Assembly: GCF_027913215.1 (NCBI RefSeq)
Contig: NZ_CP115784.1
Coordinates: 1,860,001-1,924,000 of the forward strand
Reading direction: 5' to 3'
DNA: 64,000 nt
Source of the DNA: Paracoccus aerodenitrificans
Lineage (GTDB): Bacteria > Pseudomonadota > Alphaproteobacteria > Rhodobacterales > Rhodobacteraceae
The position numbers were made by a program, and so were the translations under genes. Every line of letters begins with the position of its first letter. The first letter of the stretch is position 1. The notes under the pieces were generated by a model. It saw only the letters and a list, made by a program, of their open reading frames with translations, had not been told where the DNA came from and ran no database searches. This document shows, piece after piece, positions 13,860 through 22,677 of this stretch.

Positions 13860-13899
13860 TTGATCCGTAAAGACTGCCGCAATCCGCCGCATGGATCAA
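13860..13899. promoter_or_regulatory. TTGATCC/GGATCAA inverted repeat before lutA
   Basis: TTGATCC (13860-13866) and GGATCAA (13893-13899) form a 7-bp inverted repeat separated by 26 nt, just upstream of the lutA start. It may be an operator pair for a lactate-responsive regulator, or chance. Confidence 0.25.
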
Positions 13900-13917
13900 C
13901 TGCCCCCGTCCGGGCCG

Positions 13918-14505
13918 TCACATATAAAGCGGAGACCTGTTATCTGCGGCAAAGCGGCGCAAAACGGCAGGATACAGCATATGCTCCTGCGTCAGCACAC
14001 GCGCCGCGAGCCGGTCCGCATCGTCATCGGGCAGGATTGGAACCCGCGCCTGTCCAAGGATCGGGCCGGCGTCCAGATCGGCAGTGACCTCATGCACCGT
14101 CGCCCCGGCCTCGGCATCGCCCGCCGCGATGGCGCGGGCATGGGTGTGCAGCCCGGGATATTTCGGCAGCAGCGAGGGATGGATATTCAACATCCGCCCG
14201 GCATAGCGGCGCACGAAATCCGGGGTCAGAATGCGCATGAACCCGGCAAGCGCGATGATATCCGGCTCTGCCTTGTCCAGATGAAGGGCAAGCTGAGCCT
14301 CGAACCCTGCGCGGTCCTTTCCAAAAGGACGATGATCGACCGAGAAGGTCTCAATTCCCATCGAAGCAGCCTTTTCCAGACCTCCGGCCGTGGGATCATT
14401 CGCGCCGACAAGCACAGGCCGCGCCGGGTGGTCTCCGACCATCGATTCGGCCAGCCGAACCATGTTCGACCCGCCGCCGGAAATCAGAATGACAACGCGC
14501 TTCAC
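13918..14505 (-). CDS. purN: Phosphoribosylglycinamide formyltransferase 1
   Basis: Catalyses the third step of purine synthesis, formylating GAR with 10-formyl-tetrahydrofolate. The 195-residue protein begins with [12 protein letters not shown], the phosphoribosyl-binding loop, and has catalytic N107 and H109 in [15 protein letters not shown] and D145 in TADLDAGPI, one residue off the E. coli numbering. The start overlaps the purM stop by 4 nt (14502-14505), the common purM-purN order. Confidence 0.97.
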   Translation of the reverse strand: MKRVVILISGGGSNMVRLAESMVGDHPARPVLVGANDPTAGGLEKAASMGIETFSVDHRPFGKDRAGFEAQLALHLDKAEPDIIALAGFMRILTPDFVRRYAGRMLNIHPSLLPKYPGLHTHARAIAAGDAEAGATVHEVTADLDAGPILGQARVPILPDDDADRLAARVLTQEHMLYPAVLRRFAADNRSPLYM

Positions 14506-15548
14506 GCCAGCTCGCCGTGATAGCGCACCCCCTGCCCCTCAGCCACATGACCAAGAGTGACAACCGTTTCACCGGCCCCGCCAAGCAGAGCGGACAGCGC
14601 ATCCGCCTGCGCCGCATCTACGACAAGAACCATACCGATGCCGCAATTGAACGTCTTCAGCATCTCGGCGGGCACGATACCGCCCGCCTCGGCCAGCCAG
14701 CGGAAGACCGGAGGCAGTTTCCACGCCGACAGATCGATATCGGCGCCGAGACCATCCGGCAGGATGCGCGGCAGATTCTCGGTCAGCCCGCCTCCGGTGA
14801 TATGCGCCAGCCCGTGCACTCCGCCCTGACGGATCGCCTGCAATGCGGGCTTCACATAGAGCCGCGTCGGCACCAGCAGCGCCTGCCCAAGCGTCCCCTC
14901 CGAGAACGGGGACGCATCGCCCCAGCCAAGACCCGCCGCCTCGGCGACCCGCCGGACCAGAGAGAAACCGTTGGAATGCACACCATCCGATGCCAGACCC
15001 AACAGCACATCCCCTGCCGCGACATGTTTCGGCAGTTCCGCCCCACGCTCCATCGCGCCTACCGCGAAGCCTGCAAGATCGAAATCTCCATCGTGATACA
15101 TGCCCGGCATTTCCGCCGTCTCACCGCCGATCAGAGCGCAGCCCGAAGCCTCGCACCCTTTCGCAATCCCGGTCACCACACGCGCCGCCTCATCGACGGA
15201 GAGTTTCCCGGTCGCGAAGTAATCCAGAAAGAACAGCGGCTCGGCCCCCTGACAGACCAGATCATTGACGCACATCGCGACAAGATCGATACCAAGACCG
15301 TCCAGCTCTCCGGTATCGATCCCGATGCGCAGCTTGGTGCCGACACCATCGGTGGCAGCAACCAGCACAGGATCAGTGTACCCCGCGGCCTTCAGATCGA
15401 ACAGCGCCCCGAACCCCCCAAGCCCGGCCATGACACCGGGCCGTTTCGTAGAGGCCGCGGCAGGCTTGATGCGCTCCACCAGCTCATTGCCCGCATCAAT
15501 ATCCACACCTGCCTCGGCGTAAGACAGACCGTTCTTCCCCTGAGCCAT
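14502..15548 (-). CDS. purM: Phosphoribosylformylglycinamidine cyclo-ligase (AIR synthetase)
   Basis: Closes the imidazole ring to give AIR, the fifth step of purine synthesis, using ATP. The 348-residue protein shows [13 protein letters not shown] at the N-terminus, [31 protein letters not shown], the [14 protein letters not shown]-binding motif and [14 protein letters not shown] chose ATG 15548 ([10 protein letters not shown]) because AAAGGGG lies 7 nt upstream; the longer frame to 15605 has no family support. It is the first gene of the purM-purN-lutABC run, with about 200 nt of non-coding sequence upstream. Confidence 0.97.
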   Translation of the reverse strand: MAQGKNGLSYAEAGVDIDAGNELVERIKPAAASTKRPGVMAGLGGFGALFDLKAAGYTDPVLVAATDGVGTKLRIGIDTGELDGLGIDLVAMCVNDLVCQGAEPLFFLDYFATGKLSVDEAARVVTGIAKGCEASGCALIGGETAEMPGMYHDGDFDLAGFAVGAMERGAELPKHVAAGDVLLGLASDGVHSNGFSLVRRVAEAAGLGWGDASPFSEGTLGQALLVPTRLYVKPALQAIRQGGVHGLAHITGGGLTENLPRILPDGLGADIDLSAWKLPPVFRWLAEAGGIVPAEMLKTFNCGIGMVLVVDAAQADALSALLGGAGETVVTLGHVAEGQGVRYHGELA

Positions 15549-15700
15549 CGGATCCCCTTTCGTCAATTCTGGCAGTCCGATACAGCACGGATGAGGCACG
15601 GGCAATGCAGCGATGACTGGCGGGATGGCGCAATTGCAGCTTTTCAGGTCGGCTGCCGCGTTCGCCAGCAGAGCATGAAGCGGATGAGCATCACCTGTGC

Positions 15701-15729
15701 TTGACCTGCCCGCCGCCTCAAATTACTTA
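15701..15729 (+). promoter_or_regulatory. Promoter of the tRNA(CAT) gene
   Basis: TTGACC (15701-15706), preceded by C to give the alphaproteobacterial CTTGAC form, is followed after 17 nt by TACTTA (15724-15729). The expected start point falls about 10 nt before the mature tRNA. Confidence 0.5.
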
Positions 15730-15746
15730 GGTCGCGATCATCGGCT

Positions 15747-15822
15747 GGGCCTGTAGCTCAATGGTCAGAGCAGGGCGCTCATAACGCCTTGGTTGGGGGT
15801 TCAAGTCCCTCCGGGCCTACCA
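15747..15822 (+). tRNA. tRNA with CAT anticodon, probably tRNA-Ile2
   Basis: A 76-nt cloverleaf with encoded CCA. The acceptor GGGCCTG pairs with CGGGCCT, the anticodon stem is GGGCG/CGCCT, the loop CTCATAA gives anticodon CAT, and the T stem is GGGGG/CCCTC around TTCAAGT. It is not the initiator: the anticodon stem lacks the three G-C pairs. The CTTGGT variable region and TTCAAGTCC arm resemble tRNA-Ile2, whose CAT anticodon is modified with lysidine to read ATA, more than elongator tRNA-Met. That choice is from memory of the families and is less certain than the anticodon. Confidence 0.9.
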
Positions 15823-15857
15823 AAATAAAAAACAGCCGCGCATTTCTGCACGGCTGT
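15823..15857 (-). terminator. Intrinsic terminator of the D,D-carboxypeptidase gene
   Basis: On the minus strand a 7-bp stem (CGGCTGT/ACAGCCG arms at 15832-15838 and 15851-15857) with a 12-nt loop is followed by TTTTTTATTTTGG. It abuts the 3' end of the oppositely oriented tRNA gene and could protect against read-through into it. Confidence 0.75.
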
Positions 15858-15881
15858 CAGATCTTCGCTTTCAGCGTAATA

Positions 15882-17510
15882 TCAGGGCGAGGTCACGTCG
15901 CAGCGGTAATTCTGCTGTGCCAGCTTCGCGCAGGTTCCGGTTGCGTCGGACTGGGACAGACCGACCAGCGTGGCCTCATACCCCTTCGAGGATTCCCTGA
16001 TATGGCGAAGCCCGTCCTGCAGAAGTTCGTTTTCCTGCATCGCGACCTGGATCAGACGCTCATTCGCCTGCTCACGCGTCCTGAAGCGGCCAAGGGAGAT
16101 CCCCCAAACCTGCCCGCCAGAGGAGGAGGCGCGGGCGATTTTCTCGGTCGGCTTCGGCTCTGGTCCGCCGCCGGTTCCCTGCCCCGCCACAATGGTCTCG
16201 GAACGGCGCTGCGGTTTGGGAGACGCCTCAAGCGACAGATCGGCTTGTACGGCGGCACTTGCAGTGCTCGCGGCGGCCACGCTGGCCGATGCTGAATCGC
16301 GACCCGGAGCACGCACCGGCCGGGCCGATACTGTTAGAGCGGCAGCCGCCGCACCACTACTTTCAGCCAGTGCGGCTTTCACGGCACCATCCGTGGCTGA
16401 TGCAGTAGTGCTGCGCGACGGTTTGGGTATCGGACGCGCACTGTTGGAGAGGCTGGCTGATGCCTGCCTGGCTGGCGCTTCAGGCTTTGGCGGCGCTGCC
16501 GCTGCGGCCTGTGCCATCGCAGTATTCAGCGCAGCGTTCAGGCTTTTCGACGCAACCGATGCAGAGGCAGCCGGCTGGGTTTTCAGCGAAGCCGGACGCG
16601 CGACCGGCGGCTGAGACGCGGTCGGAGCAGAGGCAACCCGGCGGCTGGATTTGCGGGCAACGATATATTGCGGGGGTTCCGGCTTGATTTCGCGAACGCG
16701 TGTCGGCACCCGTCCGAAGCCCATATCCAGCAATTTCGCGATGGTGGCATTTCGCTGCGCGGTCGAGGTGCCTCCGAAAACGGTTGCAATAATCCTCTTG
16801 GACCCGCGATGCGCCGAGGCGGTCAGGTTGAACCCTGCCGCGCGCGTGTAGCCGCTTTTGATCCCGTCCGCGCCGGGATAATTGCTGAGAAAAGCGCGGT
16901 TGGTCGCCCGCACGGTGGCGATACCGGCATCCGCTGACTGGCGCGAGAAGATCGAATAATATTGCGGGAAATCATAGAACAGCCGCCGCCCGAGGATCGA
17001 CATGTCGCGGGCGGTCGAAAAATGCCCCGACTGTGTCAGCCCGTTGGCATTTCGGAACTGCGTGTTCCGCATTCCCAGAGCCTGCGCCATCGCCGTCATC
17101 TGCGCGGCGAACTGGCTTTCCGAACCGGCGAGGTTTTCCCCGATTGCGGTCGCCGCGTCATTCGCGGATTTTACCGCCGCCGCCCTGATCAGATAGCGCA
17201 GTTCAATCTGCTGCCCGGCGCGAAGTCCGAGACGGGAGGGGACCTCATTCGCGGCCTTTGTAGATACCGTGAACTTGGTATCCAGCCGCACCTGACCACG
17301 CTCAATCGCGGTGAACGCCATGTAAAGCGTCATCATCTTGGTCAGGGATGCCGGATGCAGACGCGTATCCGCGTTCTGGGCGTGGATCTGCTTGCCGGTT
17401 CGCCCATCCATGACGAAGGCCGCGAAAGGCGCGGCGCTGGCGGCAAGGGGAATCAGGAACGCGAATAACGTCAGCAATCCTGCGCGGAATAACGTGCGGA
17501 ATCTGGTCAC
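15882..17510 (-). CDS. D-alanyl-D-alanine carboxypeptidase (S11 family) with C-terminal SPOR domain
   Basis: Penicillin-binding protein that trims pentapeptide stems in the periplasm. It has a signal peptide (residues 1-26, ending AASA), SxxK motif S55-K58 (SLTK), SxN motif S115-N117 (SAN) and KSG at 218-220. Residues 290-440 are a low-complexity Ala/Ser/Pro linker. The last 80 residues, starting WGISLGRF, are a SPOR domain, which binds denuded glycan strands at the septum, so it probably acts in division or septal wall maturation. At 542 residues it is longer than DacA because of the linker and SPOR. The start codon is GTG 17510; AGAAGAG is the nearest ribosome site. Confidence 0.93.
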   Translation of the reverse strand: MTRFRTLFRAGLLTLFAFLIPLAASAAPFAAFVMDGRTGKQIHAQNADTRLHPASLTKMMTLYMAFTAIERGQVRLDTKFTVSTKAANEVPSRLGLRAGQQIELRYLIRAAAVKSANDAATAIGENLAGSESQFAAQMTAMAQALGMRNTQFRNANGLTQSGHFSTARDMSILGRRLFYDFPQYYSIFSRQSADAGIATVRATNRAFLSNYPGADGIKSGYTRAAGFNLTASAHRGSKRIIATVFGGTSTAQRNATIAKLLDMGFGRVPTRVREIKPEPPQYIVARKSSRRVASAPTASQPPVARPASLKTQPAASASVASKSLNAALNTAMAQAAAAAPPKPEAPARQASASLSNSARPIPKPSRSTTASATDGAVKAALAESSGAAAAALTVSARPVRAPGRDSASASVAAASTASAAVQADLSLEASPKPQRRSETIVAGQGTGGGPEPKPTEKIARASSSGGQVWGISLGRFRTREQANERLIQVAMQENELLQDGLRHIRESSKGYEATLVGLSQSDATGTCAKLAQQNYRCDVTSP

Positions 17511-17745
17511 TGTCTCGATCTCTTCTGCCTGAATGCGGCCTGTTTATTTTGATAGGCCGTCGTTAATTTTTTCATACTAGCACAACAAAAACACTCACGG
17601 AACCGTGCATTTTATGCATTTTTCAGCAATCCATCCCGGACGCCCCGGTCCCACGCTTCCGCAATTCTGGCGGGCGGGGTTTCATTATGGCGAAATACAC
17701 CTATATTTGCAGCCCTGACCACAACCCAGCCGATCATTGACACAT

Positions 17746-18063
17746 ATGCCCCAGGATCCCGGTAAGCGCGAGGACACGGATCTCGCCGTCAAGCCTCGTT
17801 CCAAGACTCAGCGACCGCCCATGTACAAGGTGTTGCTGCTGAATGACGACTTCACACCGATGGAGTTCGTCGTTCATGTGCTTGAACGGCTTTTTTCGAT
17901 GACTCATGCGCAAGCCATTGAAATCATGCTGACTGTCCATCGCAGGGGCGTCGCGGTTGTCGGCGTTTTCTCTCATGAGATCGCGGAAACCAAGGTCGCG
18001 CAGGTGATGGAGCTTGCGCGGCGGCATCAGCACCCGCTGCAATGCACTATGGAAAAAGAATAG
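17746..18063 (+). CDS. clpS: ATP-dependent Clp protease adaptor ClpS
   Basis: Delivers N-degron substrates to ClpAP. The 105-residue protein has a variable N-terminal tail, then the ClpS core [20 protein letters not shown], where N and D residues form the N-degron pocket, and the conserved [19 protein letters not shown] segment; it ends [10 protein letters not shown] as in related species. I chose ATG 17746; an in-frame TTG at 17737 would add three residues. No good ribosome site is visible, so the mRNA could be nearly leaderless. clpA is not adjacent. The rsmC-like gene begins three bases after the stop. Confidence 0.96.
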   Translation: MPQDPGKREDTDLAVKPRSKTQRPPMYKVLLLNDDFTPMEFVVHVLERLFSMTHAQAIEIMLTVHRRGVAVVGVFSHEIAETKVAQVMELARRHQHPLQCTMEKE

Positions 18064-18066
18064 CCC

Positions 18067-19050
18067 ATGCGTGCAGCACGGCTGGAACTGGCCTTTCCCG
18101 GTGGCGCGACCGGATCGACGCTGATCATCGGTGCTGACGGGGCCGAAGATCTGTCCGCCTTCGGTCCCGACCGCACAAGCATCGTCGAGAGTCAGGCGCA
18201 TCATCACGCCGCACTGAAGGCGCGGGGCTTTCAGGTCTCGGCCGCGGCTGAGGGCAGTTTCGACACAATTCTGGTTACACTTCCCCGTGCCCGTGCGGCG
18301 GCCCGGGCGCGGATCTCGACGGCGGCGCAGCACCTTGCCGCAAATGGCGTTCTATGGCTGGACGGCCAGAAAACGGATGGGATCGAAGCCATCATCAAAG
18401 AGATCAGGGGCTTTTCCGGCCTGTCTGAAATCCACTCGAAAGCACATGGGAAGATCGCCCGGATCGACGATCCCTCGGCGGTTCCGGCGGATTGGGCGGG
18501 AAGCGAAACGTCCCCTGCGCCGGGTTTTTCCGCCTGTGCCGGGGTGTTTTCCGCCGAATCCGTCGATCCCGGCTCGGCTGCCCTGGCCGCCGCCCTGCCC
18601 GAGCGTCTGCCGACCCGGATCGTGGAACTGGGCGCAGGCTGGGGCTGGCTCTCGGCTCAGATCCTGCAACATCCGGGCGTCGATACGCTGCATCTGGTCG
18701 AGGCGGACCACACCGCGCTGGATTATGCGCGGCGTAATGTGACCGATACACGCGCAGTCTTCCACTGGGCGGATGCCCGTAATTTCCGCCTGCCGGACCC
18801 GGTGAATGGTGTCATCATGAACCCGCCTTTTCATCAGGGGCGTGACGCCGATCCCGGTCTGGGTCAGGCCTTCATCCGCGCCGCGTCGGGGCTTTTGACC
18901 GGCGCGGGGCGGCTTTGGATGGTCGCGAACCGCCATTTGCCCTATGAAAACGAACTTGACCGGCATTTCGCCGAGTTCGAGGAGATCGGTGGCGATAACC
19001 GCTTCAAGGTCCTGACCGCGACGCGCGCCCGCCAGAGGAGATCGCAATGA
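18067..19050 (+). CDS. Class I SAM-dependent methyltransferase, RsmC/RlmG-like
   Basis: A 327-residue two-domain methyltransferase: a degenerate N-terminal Rossmann half and a C-terminal catalytic half with the SAM-binding VELGAGWGWLSAQIL (near residue 181), the acidic VEADHTALD and the base-flipping NPPFHQG motif. That NPPF form is characteristic of 16S rRNA m2G1207 methyltransferase RsmC and 23S RlmG. Substrate cannot be settled from sequence. Start ATG 18067 follows the clpS stop by three bases, and the 3' end overlaps the SDR gene by ATGA, so clpS, this gene and the SDR form one unit. Confidence 0.85.
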   Translation: MRAARLELAFPGGATGSTLIIGADGAEDLSAFGPDRTSIVESQAHHHAALKARGFQVSAAAEGSFDTILVTLPRARAAARARISTAAQHLAANGVLWLDGQKTDGIEAIIKEIRGFSGLSEIHSKAHGKIARIDDPSAVPADWAGSETSPAPGFSACAGVFSAESVDPGSAALAAALPERLPTRIVELGAGWGWLSAQILQHPGVDTLHLVEADHTALDYARRNVTDTRAVFHWADARNFRLPDPVNGVIMNPPFHQGRDADPGLGQAFIRAASGLLTGAGRLWMVANRHLPYENELDRHFAEFEEIGGDNRFKVLTATRARQRRSQ

Positions 19051-19850
19051 GCAATTCCGTCGAAGGCAAGACCGCAATCGTCACCGGAGCCGGTCGCGGA
19101 ATCGGTCTGGCCGTCGCCCGCCAGCTTTTCGAGCATGGCGCAAATGTCATGTTCGCAGATTCCGACGAAGCCGCACTGGAACAGGAAATGGCGAGGTTCG
19201 AGGACGATCCCCGCGCACGGCGGTTCTCGGCCGATATGTCGCAGCGTCTGTCGATGGCCAATCTGCTTTCCGCGACAATCGACGCATATGACAAGGTCGA
19301 TATCCTTGTGAATGCGCATCGTCTTGTGAAGGCAAGCGATCCGCTGGATACCTCGGATACGGCGCTGGAAACGATGCTGCGCCAGAACCTGCTGGCAGGT
19401 CTGCGCATGTCGCAGATCGTGGCAAAGCGGATGATTTCTCAGGCCGAAGGAGAGGAAGGCGCCGCGATCAACGGTGCCATCGTCAACCTGACCACACTGG
19501 CCGCGCAGCGACCGCATCCGGAATTACTGGCCTATTCCATTGCATCCGCCGCGCAGGATCAGGCGACCCGGGCTCTGGCTCTGGCGCTTGCGCCCTATCG
19601 CATCCGGGTGAACTCGGTCGCGTTCGGCTCGGTCATGACGGCAGAGCTGAAAGCGGCGCTGAAGGAAAACCCCGAGATGCGCGATGGCATCATTCGCGGC
19701 ACACCGATGGGACGGATCGCGGAATCGGAAGAGCTTGCGGATGCGGTGCTCTATCTGGTCAGCGACGGGGCGGGCTTTGTCACCGGGCAGATCATCAATG
19801 TCGATGGCGGGCGCAGCCTGCTGGACCCGGTTCAGGCGGCGATGTTCTAA
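19047..19850 (+). CDS. SDR-family protein with degenerate active site
   Basis: A 267-residue classical SDR fold. The cofactor loop TGAGRGIG (13-20) is perfect and the C-terminal GFVTGQIINVDGG is typical. The active site is eroded: the NAG motif is NAH (89-91), the catalytic serine region reads NLTT (147-150), and the YxxxK pair has Y163 but S167 in place of lysine. In classical SDRs the lysine is essential, so this is probably a non-catalytic or reprogrammed protein. It ends the clpS operon. FabG or 3-hydroxyacyl dehydrogenase labels would be misleading. The frame is intact with normal codon use, arguing for selection. Confidence 0.85.
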   Translation: MSNSVEGKTAIVTGAGRGIGLAVARQLFEHGANVMFADSDEAALEQEMARFEDDPRARRFSADMSQRLSMANLLSATIDAYDKVDILVNAHRLVKASDPLDTSDTALETMLRQNLLAGLRMSQIVAKRMISQAEGEEGAAINGAIVNLTTLAAQRPHPELLAYSIASAAQDQATRALALALAPYRIRVNSVAFGSVMTAELKAALKENPEMRDGIIRGTPMGRIAESEELADAVLYLVSDGAGFVTGQIINVDGGRSLLDPVQAAMF

Positions 19851-19865
19851 GCCGCCCTGCCCGTC

Positions 19866-20735
19866 TCAGCGGCGCTGCACGACAAGAGTCGACCACTCAC
19901 CCAGATCGTCGCGCCGTTCCAGAACGAACCCGGCAGAATCATAGGCGGCCACGACCTCATCCGCCTGAGTCGTCAGCAGCCCCGACAGGATAGCCCTGCC
20001 CTGATGGGCCACATGGCTGGCCATATCGGGGGCAAGATCGATCAGAGGCTGTTTCAGGATATTGGCGAAGACCAGATCGAAAGGTGCGGCCTCGTCCAGC
20101 AAGGGTTGATCGAAACCGACCGCCTGCACGCAGACGACGCGCCCGTCCAGCCCATTTGCGATCACATTCGCCGCCGCCACATCGACCGCAACCGGATCTA
20201 TATCCGAGGCGAGGATCGTTCCCGGCCAGACCCGCGCCGCCGCCATCGCCAGCACCGCGGTGCCGCAGCCGATATCGGCCACCCGCCGGGGTTGCCAGCC
20301 GCTTTCGACCAGACGATCCAGCGCCTCAAGACAGCCCTTCGTCGTGCCGTGATGGCCGGTCCCGAACGCCATCGCCGCCTCGATCAGTAGAGGCTCTGCC
20401 GCATCCGGGACCTTGTCGGCATCATGGCTGCCATAAACGAAGAACCGCCCCGCCTCGACCGGGGTCAGCTCGCGCCGGACATGCGCCACCCAGTCCACCT
20501 CGGGCAATTCGCTGACCACGAAAGGGTTAGCCCCCTGCGCCGCCGCCAGCAAGGCAAGGCCGATTTCGTCGGGAGCCTCGGTGAAATACACCCCGACCTC
20601 CCAACGATCCGAGCCGTCCTCGATCTCGAACACACCCGACCCGACAGGCTCGGGGGTCAGATCGTCGCAAAGTTCGGCCAGAGTATCAGCCGCATCGCGG
20701 CCCGAAATATGCGTCAGCGCGGTCCAGGTCGGCAT
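19866..20735 (-). CDS. prmA: Ribosomal protein L11 methyltransferase
   Basis: Trimethylates ribosomal protein L11. The 289-residue protein has the PrmA-specific AMAFGTGHHGTTKGCLEAL substrate-binding segment, SAM motif VADIGCGTAVLAMAAA, the acidic SDIDPVAVDVA and the catalytic-loop FANILKQPL (usually NILA). The N-terminal L11-recognition domain is present. Its first base is shared with the last base of the msrA stop region (20735), so the two genes are translationally linked. It converges on the SDR gene with only 15 nt between. Confidence 0.94.
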   Translation of the reverse strand: MPTWTALTHISGRDAADTLAELCDDLTPEPVGSGVFEIEDGSDRWEVGVYFTEAPDEIGLALLAAAQGANPFVVSELPEVDWVAHVRRELTPVEAGRFFVYGSHDADKVPDAAEPLLIEAAMAFGTGHHGTTKGCLEALDRLVESGWQPRRVADIGCGTAVLAMAAARVWPGTILASDIDPVAVDVAAANVIANGLDGRVVCVQAVGFDQPLLDEAAPFDLVFANILKQPLIDLAPDMASHVAHQGRAILSGLLTTQADEVVAAYDSAGFVLERRDDLGEWSTLVVQRR

Positions 20736-21316
20736 CAGGGAAGCTCATGTCCTTCAGGCATCGCGGCCTCAACCCCGGTGCCGCGCATATTGCAATAGCC
20801 GTTCGGCACTTTGTGCAGATATTGTTGATGCTCGATCTCCTGCGCGGGGTAGAATTCGCTGACCGGCAGGATCTCGGTGGTGATCTTCTTCTTTCCGGCC
20901 ACGGCCAGACGGTTGTCGTAATCGGTTTTCGACGCCTCGGCCTGCGCACGCTGCGTGTCAGTGTAATACATGATGACCGAGCGATACTGATCGCCCACAT
21001 CATTGCCCTGACGGTTGCCCTGAGTCGGATCGTGGTTTTCCCAGAACAGCTTCAGCAGATGCTCATAGCTGATCCGCGCCGGGTCATAGACGATATGCAC
21101 CACCTCGGCATGGCCGGTATCGCCGCCGCAAACCTGACGGTAGGTCGGGTTCGGCACCGAGCCGCCCGAAAAACCGACCTGAGTCATCCACACGCCGTCC
21201 TGTTCCCAGAACAGACGTTCGACACCCCAGTAACAGCCCATCCCGAACAGCGCCTGCTCAAAGCCCTTCGGCACCGGCGCATCCATCGGACGGTCGAAAA
21301 TCGCGTGATTGGCCAT
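20735..21316 (-). CDS. msrA: Peptide-methionine (S)-S-oxide reductase MsrA
   Basis: Repairs oxidised methionine. The 193-residue protein has the catalytic [10 protein letters not shown] motif with C28 (usual form GCFWG), the TGHAEVV substrate motif and the C-terminal [18 protein letters not shown] containing a resolving cysteine. It sits first in a two-gene unit with prmA. The start codon ATG 21316 follows a short AATGAGGTG ribosome region. Confidence 0.96.
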   Translation of the reverse strand: MANHAIFDRPMDAPVPKGFEQALFGMGCYWGVERLFWEQDGVWMTQVGFSGGSVPNPTYRQVCGGDTGHAEVVHIVYDPARISYEHLLKLFWENHDPTQGNRQGNDVGDQYRSVIMYYTDTQRAQAEASKTDYDNRLAVAGKKKITTEILPVSEFYPAQEIEHQQYLHKVPNGYCNMRGTGVEAAMPEGHELP

Positions 21317-21470
21317 GTTTTCACCTCATTGCGTTCTGCAGGTAACGCCCGGACGGCCTGACGGGTTCAGAAGCCGCAAAGCGCGTTCGCGCAGTCTTGT
21401 CATGTTCATTAAGGTATCGCGACCGCGAAAGACCAGAGGGCAAGCCGCTTAACCAGGCACCCGCGCAAAG

Positions 21471-21505
21471 AAAAACCCCGGCCGCATCAGTGACGGGCCG
21501 GGGTT
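21471..21505 (-). terminator. Intrinsic terminator of the DUF1127 gene
   Basis: A 10-bp stem (AACCCCGGCC at 21474-21483 with its complement at 21496-21505) and 12-nt loop. On the minus strand it is followed by a run of five T. It lies 28 nt past the DUF1127 stop. Confidence 0.8.
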
Positions 21506-21532
21506 CGGTCGGGCTGCGCCGTTGCGCACGGC

Positions 21533-21718
21533 TCAGGCAAGGCTGTTGACCACCGTATCGATATCGGCGCGGTTCAGGCCAATATCGTGCAATTCGCGAT
21601 CCGACAGGCGCTCCAGCTCGGCGCGGGTCTGCATGCGCTGAACGCGGTTGCGCAGGCTTGAGGCCAGGCGGGCGAAGGGGTTGCGGATCATCGGCAGGTC
21701 AATATTCATCGTGGTCAT
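21533..21718 (-). CDS. DUF1127 small protein
   Basis: A 61-residue basic protein with the DUF1127 core RAELERLSDRELHDIGLNRADI near its C-terminus, preceded by an amphipathic Arg-rich helix (RLASSLRNRVQRMQTR). In Rhodobacter a DUF1127 protein (CcaF1) has been linked to RNA binding and stress, which is a possible but unproved role here. I chose ATG 21718 with GAGGA upstream; the frame continues open to 21802 but the added residues do not look like the family. It is monocistronic with its own terminator, and an AT-rich stretch at 21840-21900 is the likely promoter region. Confidence 0.88.
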   Translation of the reverse strand: MTTMNIDLPMIRNPFARLASSLRNRVQRMQTRAELERLSDRELHDIGLNRADIDTVVNSLA

Positions 21719-21949
21719 CTGAGCATCCTCATTTTCTGTTGCGCCAGGAATTGGCGCGGCTTCATCTGATGCCCGGAAGATAGGATCACGCTGCACCTGC
21801 AACCATCCCCGAAAGCTGCAGACCCGCTATGCGCTGCGCTCATAAATTACAGTTTTATCTGTGATTTTTGTGATTTTGCGGTAACGGAATTGCGACATTC
21901 TTCATGCGCCCCCGCACACCTTCGTGATCGCTAACGCTGCAACGCGGCG

Positions 21950-22666
21950 TCACCAGTCGCCAAGATGCGCCTGAAACAGCGTCAGCGCCGCCACCGCAGC
22001 CGTATCCGCCCTTAAGATGCGCGGACCGAGGCTGATCGGAGAAACGGACGCAGCGTCACGAAGCCGTTTGCGTTCCGCAGGCGAAAAACCGCCCTCGGGG
22101 CCGATCAGCACCGCCCATTTCCCACGGGGAAGCGCGGAAAGCGTGTCCGCCGGACCGGCAAGCGACTCATCTGCCCAGAGGATCCGTCGTGCGCCGTCCC
22201 AGCCATCCAGCAACCGGGACAAAGACGTCAGAGAGGTCACCTCGGGAACATAGGTCCCGCCGCATTGTTCGGCGGCCTCGACGGCATGAGCCTGCAAACG
22301 ATCCTGCCGGATACGCTCTGAATTGGTGAACTCGGTCTGAACCGGCAGAATTCGTGCCGCGCCAAGTTCCGTCGCCTTCTCGACGATGAAATCGGTGCGG
22401 GCCTTCTTGATCGGGGCAAATAACAGCCAGAGATCAGGCGGATCGCGCTGTGAAGCGACCTGCCCGTGCAGCGCCAGTTCTCCGCCGCGCTTGCTCGCTG
22501 TGGTGATTTCGGCGTCCCATGCGCCATCCCGGCCATTGAATATCTCGATCACCGCACCCGGAGCTAGCCGCATCACCCCCGAAAGGTAATGCGCCTGCGC
22601 CCCATCCAGCGGCACGGCTTGCCCCGGACCAAGCGGGTGATCTATGTACAGCCTGACCTTCGACAT
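21950..22666 (-). CDS. rsmE: 16S rRNA m3U1498 methyltransferase
   Basis: SPOUT-class (trefoil knot) methyltransferase for U1498 of 16S rRNA. The 238-residue protein has an N-terminal PUA-like domain with AHYLSGVMRL, the EKATELGAARILPVQTEF helix, EAAEQCGG and the C-terminal knot motifs LIGPEGGFSPAE and SLGPRILRADTAAVAAL. The start at 22666 lies only 11 nt from the divergent ubiA start, so promoters of the pair must overlap the neighbouring coding sequences. Confidence 0.95.
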   Translation of the reverse strand: MSKVRLYIDHPLGPGQAVPLDGAQAHYLSGVMRLAPGAVIEIFNGRDGAWDAEITTASKRGGELALHGQVASQRDPPDLWLLFAPIKKARTDFIVEKATELGAARILPVQTEFTNSERIRQDRLQAHAVEAAEQCGGTYVPEVTSLTSLSRLLDGWDGARRILWADESLAGPADTLSALPRGKWAVLIGPEGGFSPAERKRLRDAASVSPISLGPRILRADTAAVAALTLFQAHLGDW

Positions 22667-22677
22667 GGGATGTTCCT

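Noticed and set aside
15747..15822. Initiator tRNA-Met
   Set aside because: The anticodon stem lacks the three G-C pairs and position 1 is paired, unlike initiator tRNA.
17511..17745. Specific promoter for clpS or the carboxypeptidase gene
   Set aside because: AT-rich stretches and small inverted repeats (17536-17559) exist but no pair of boxes with good spacing stands out.
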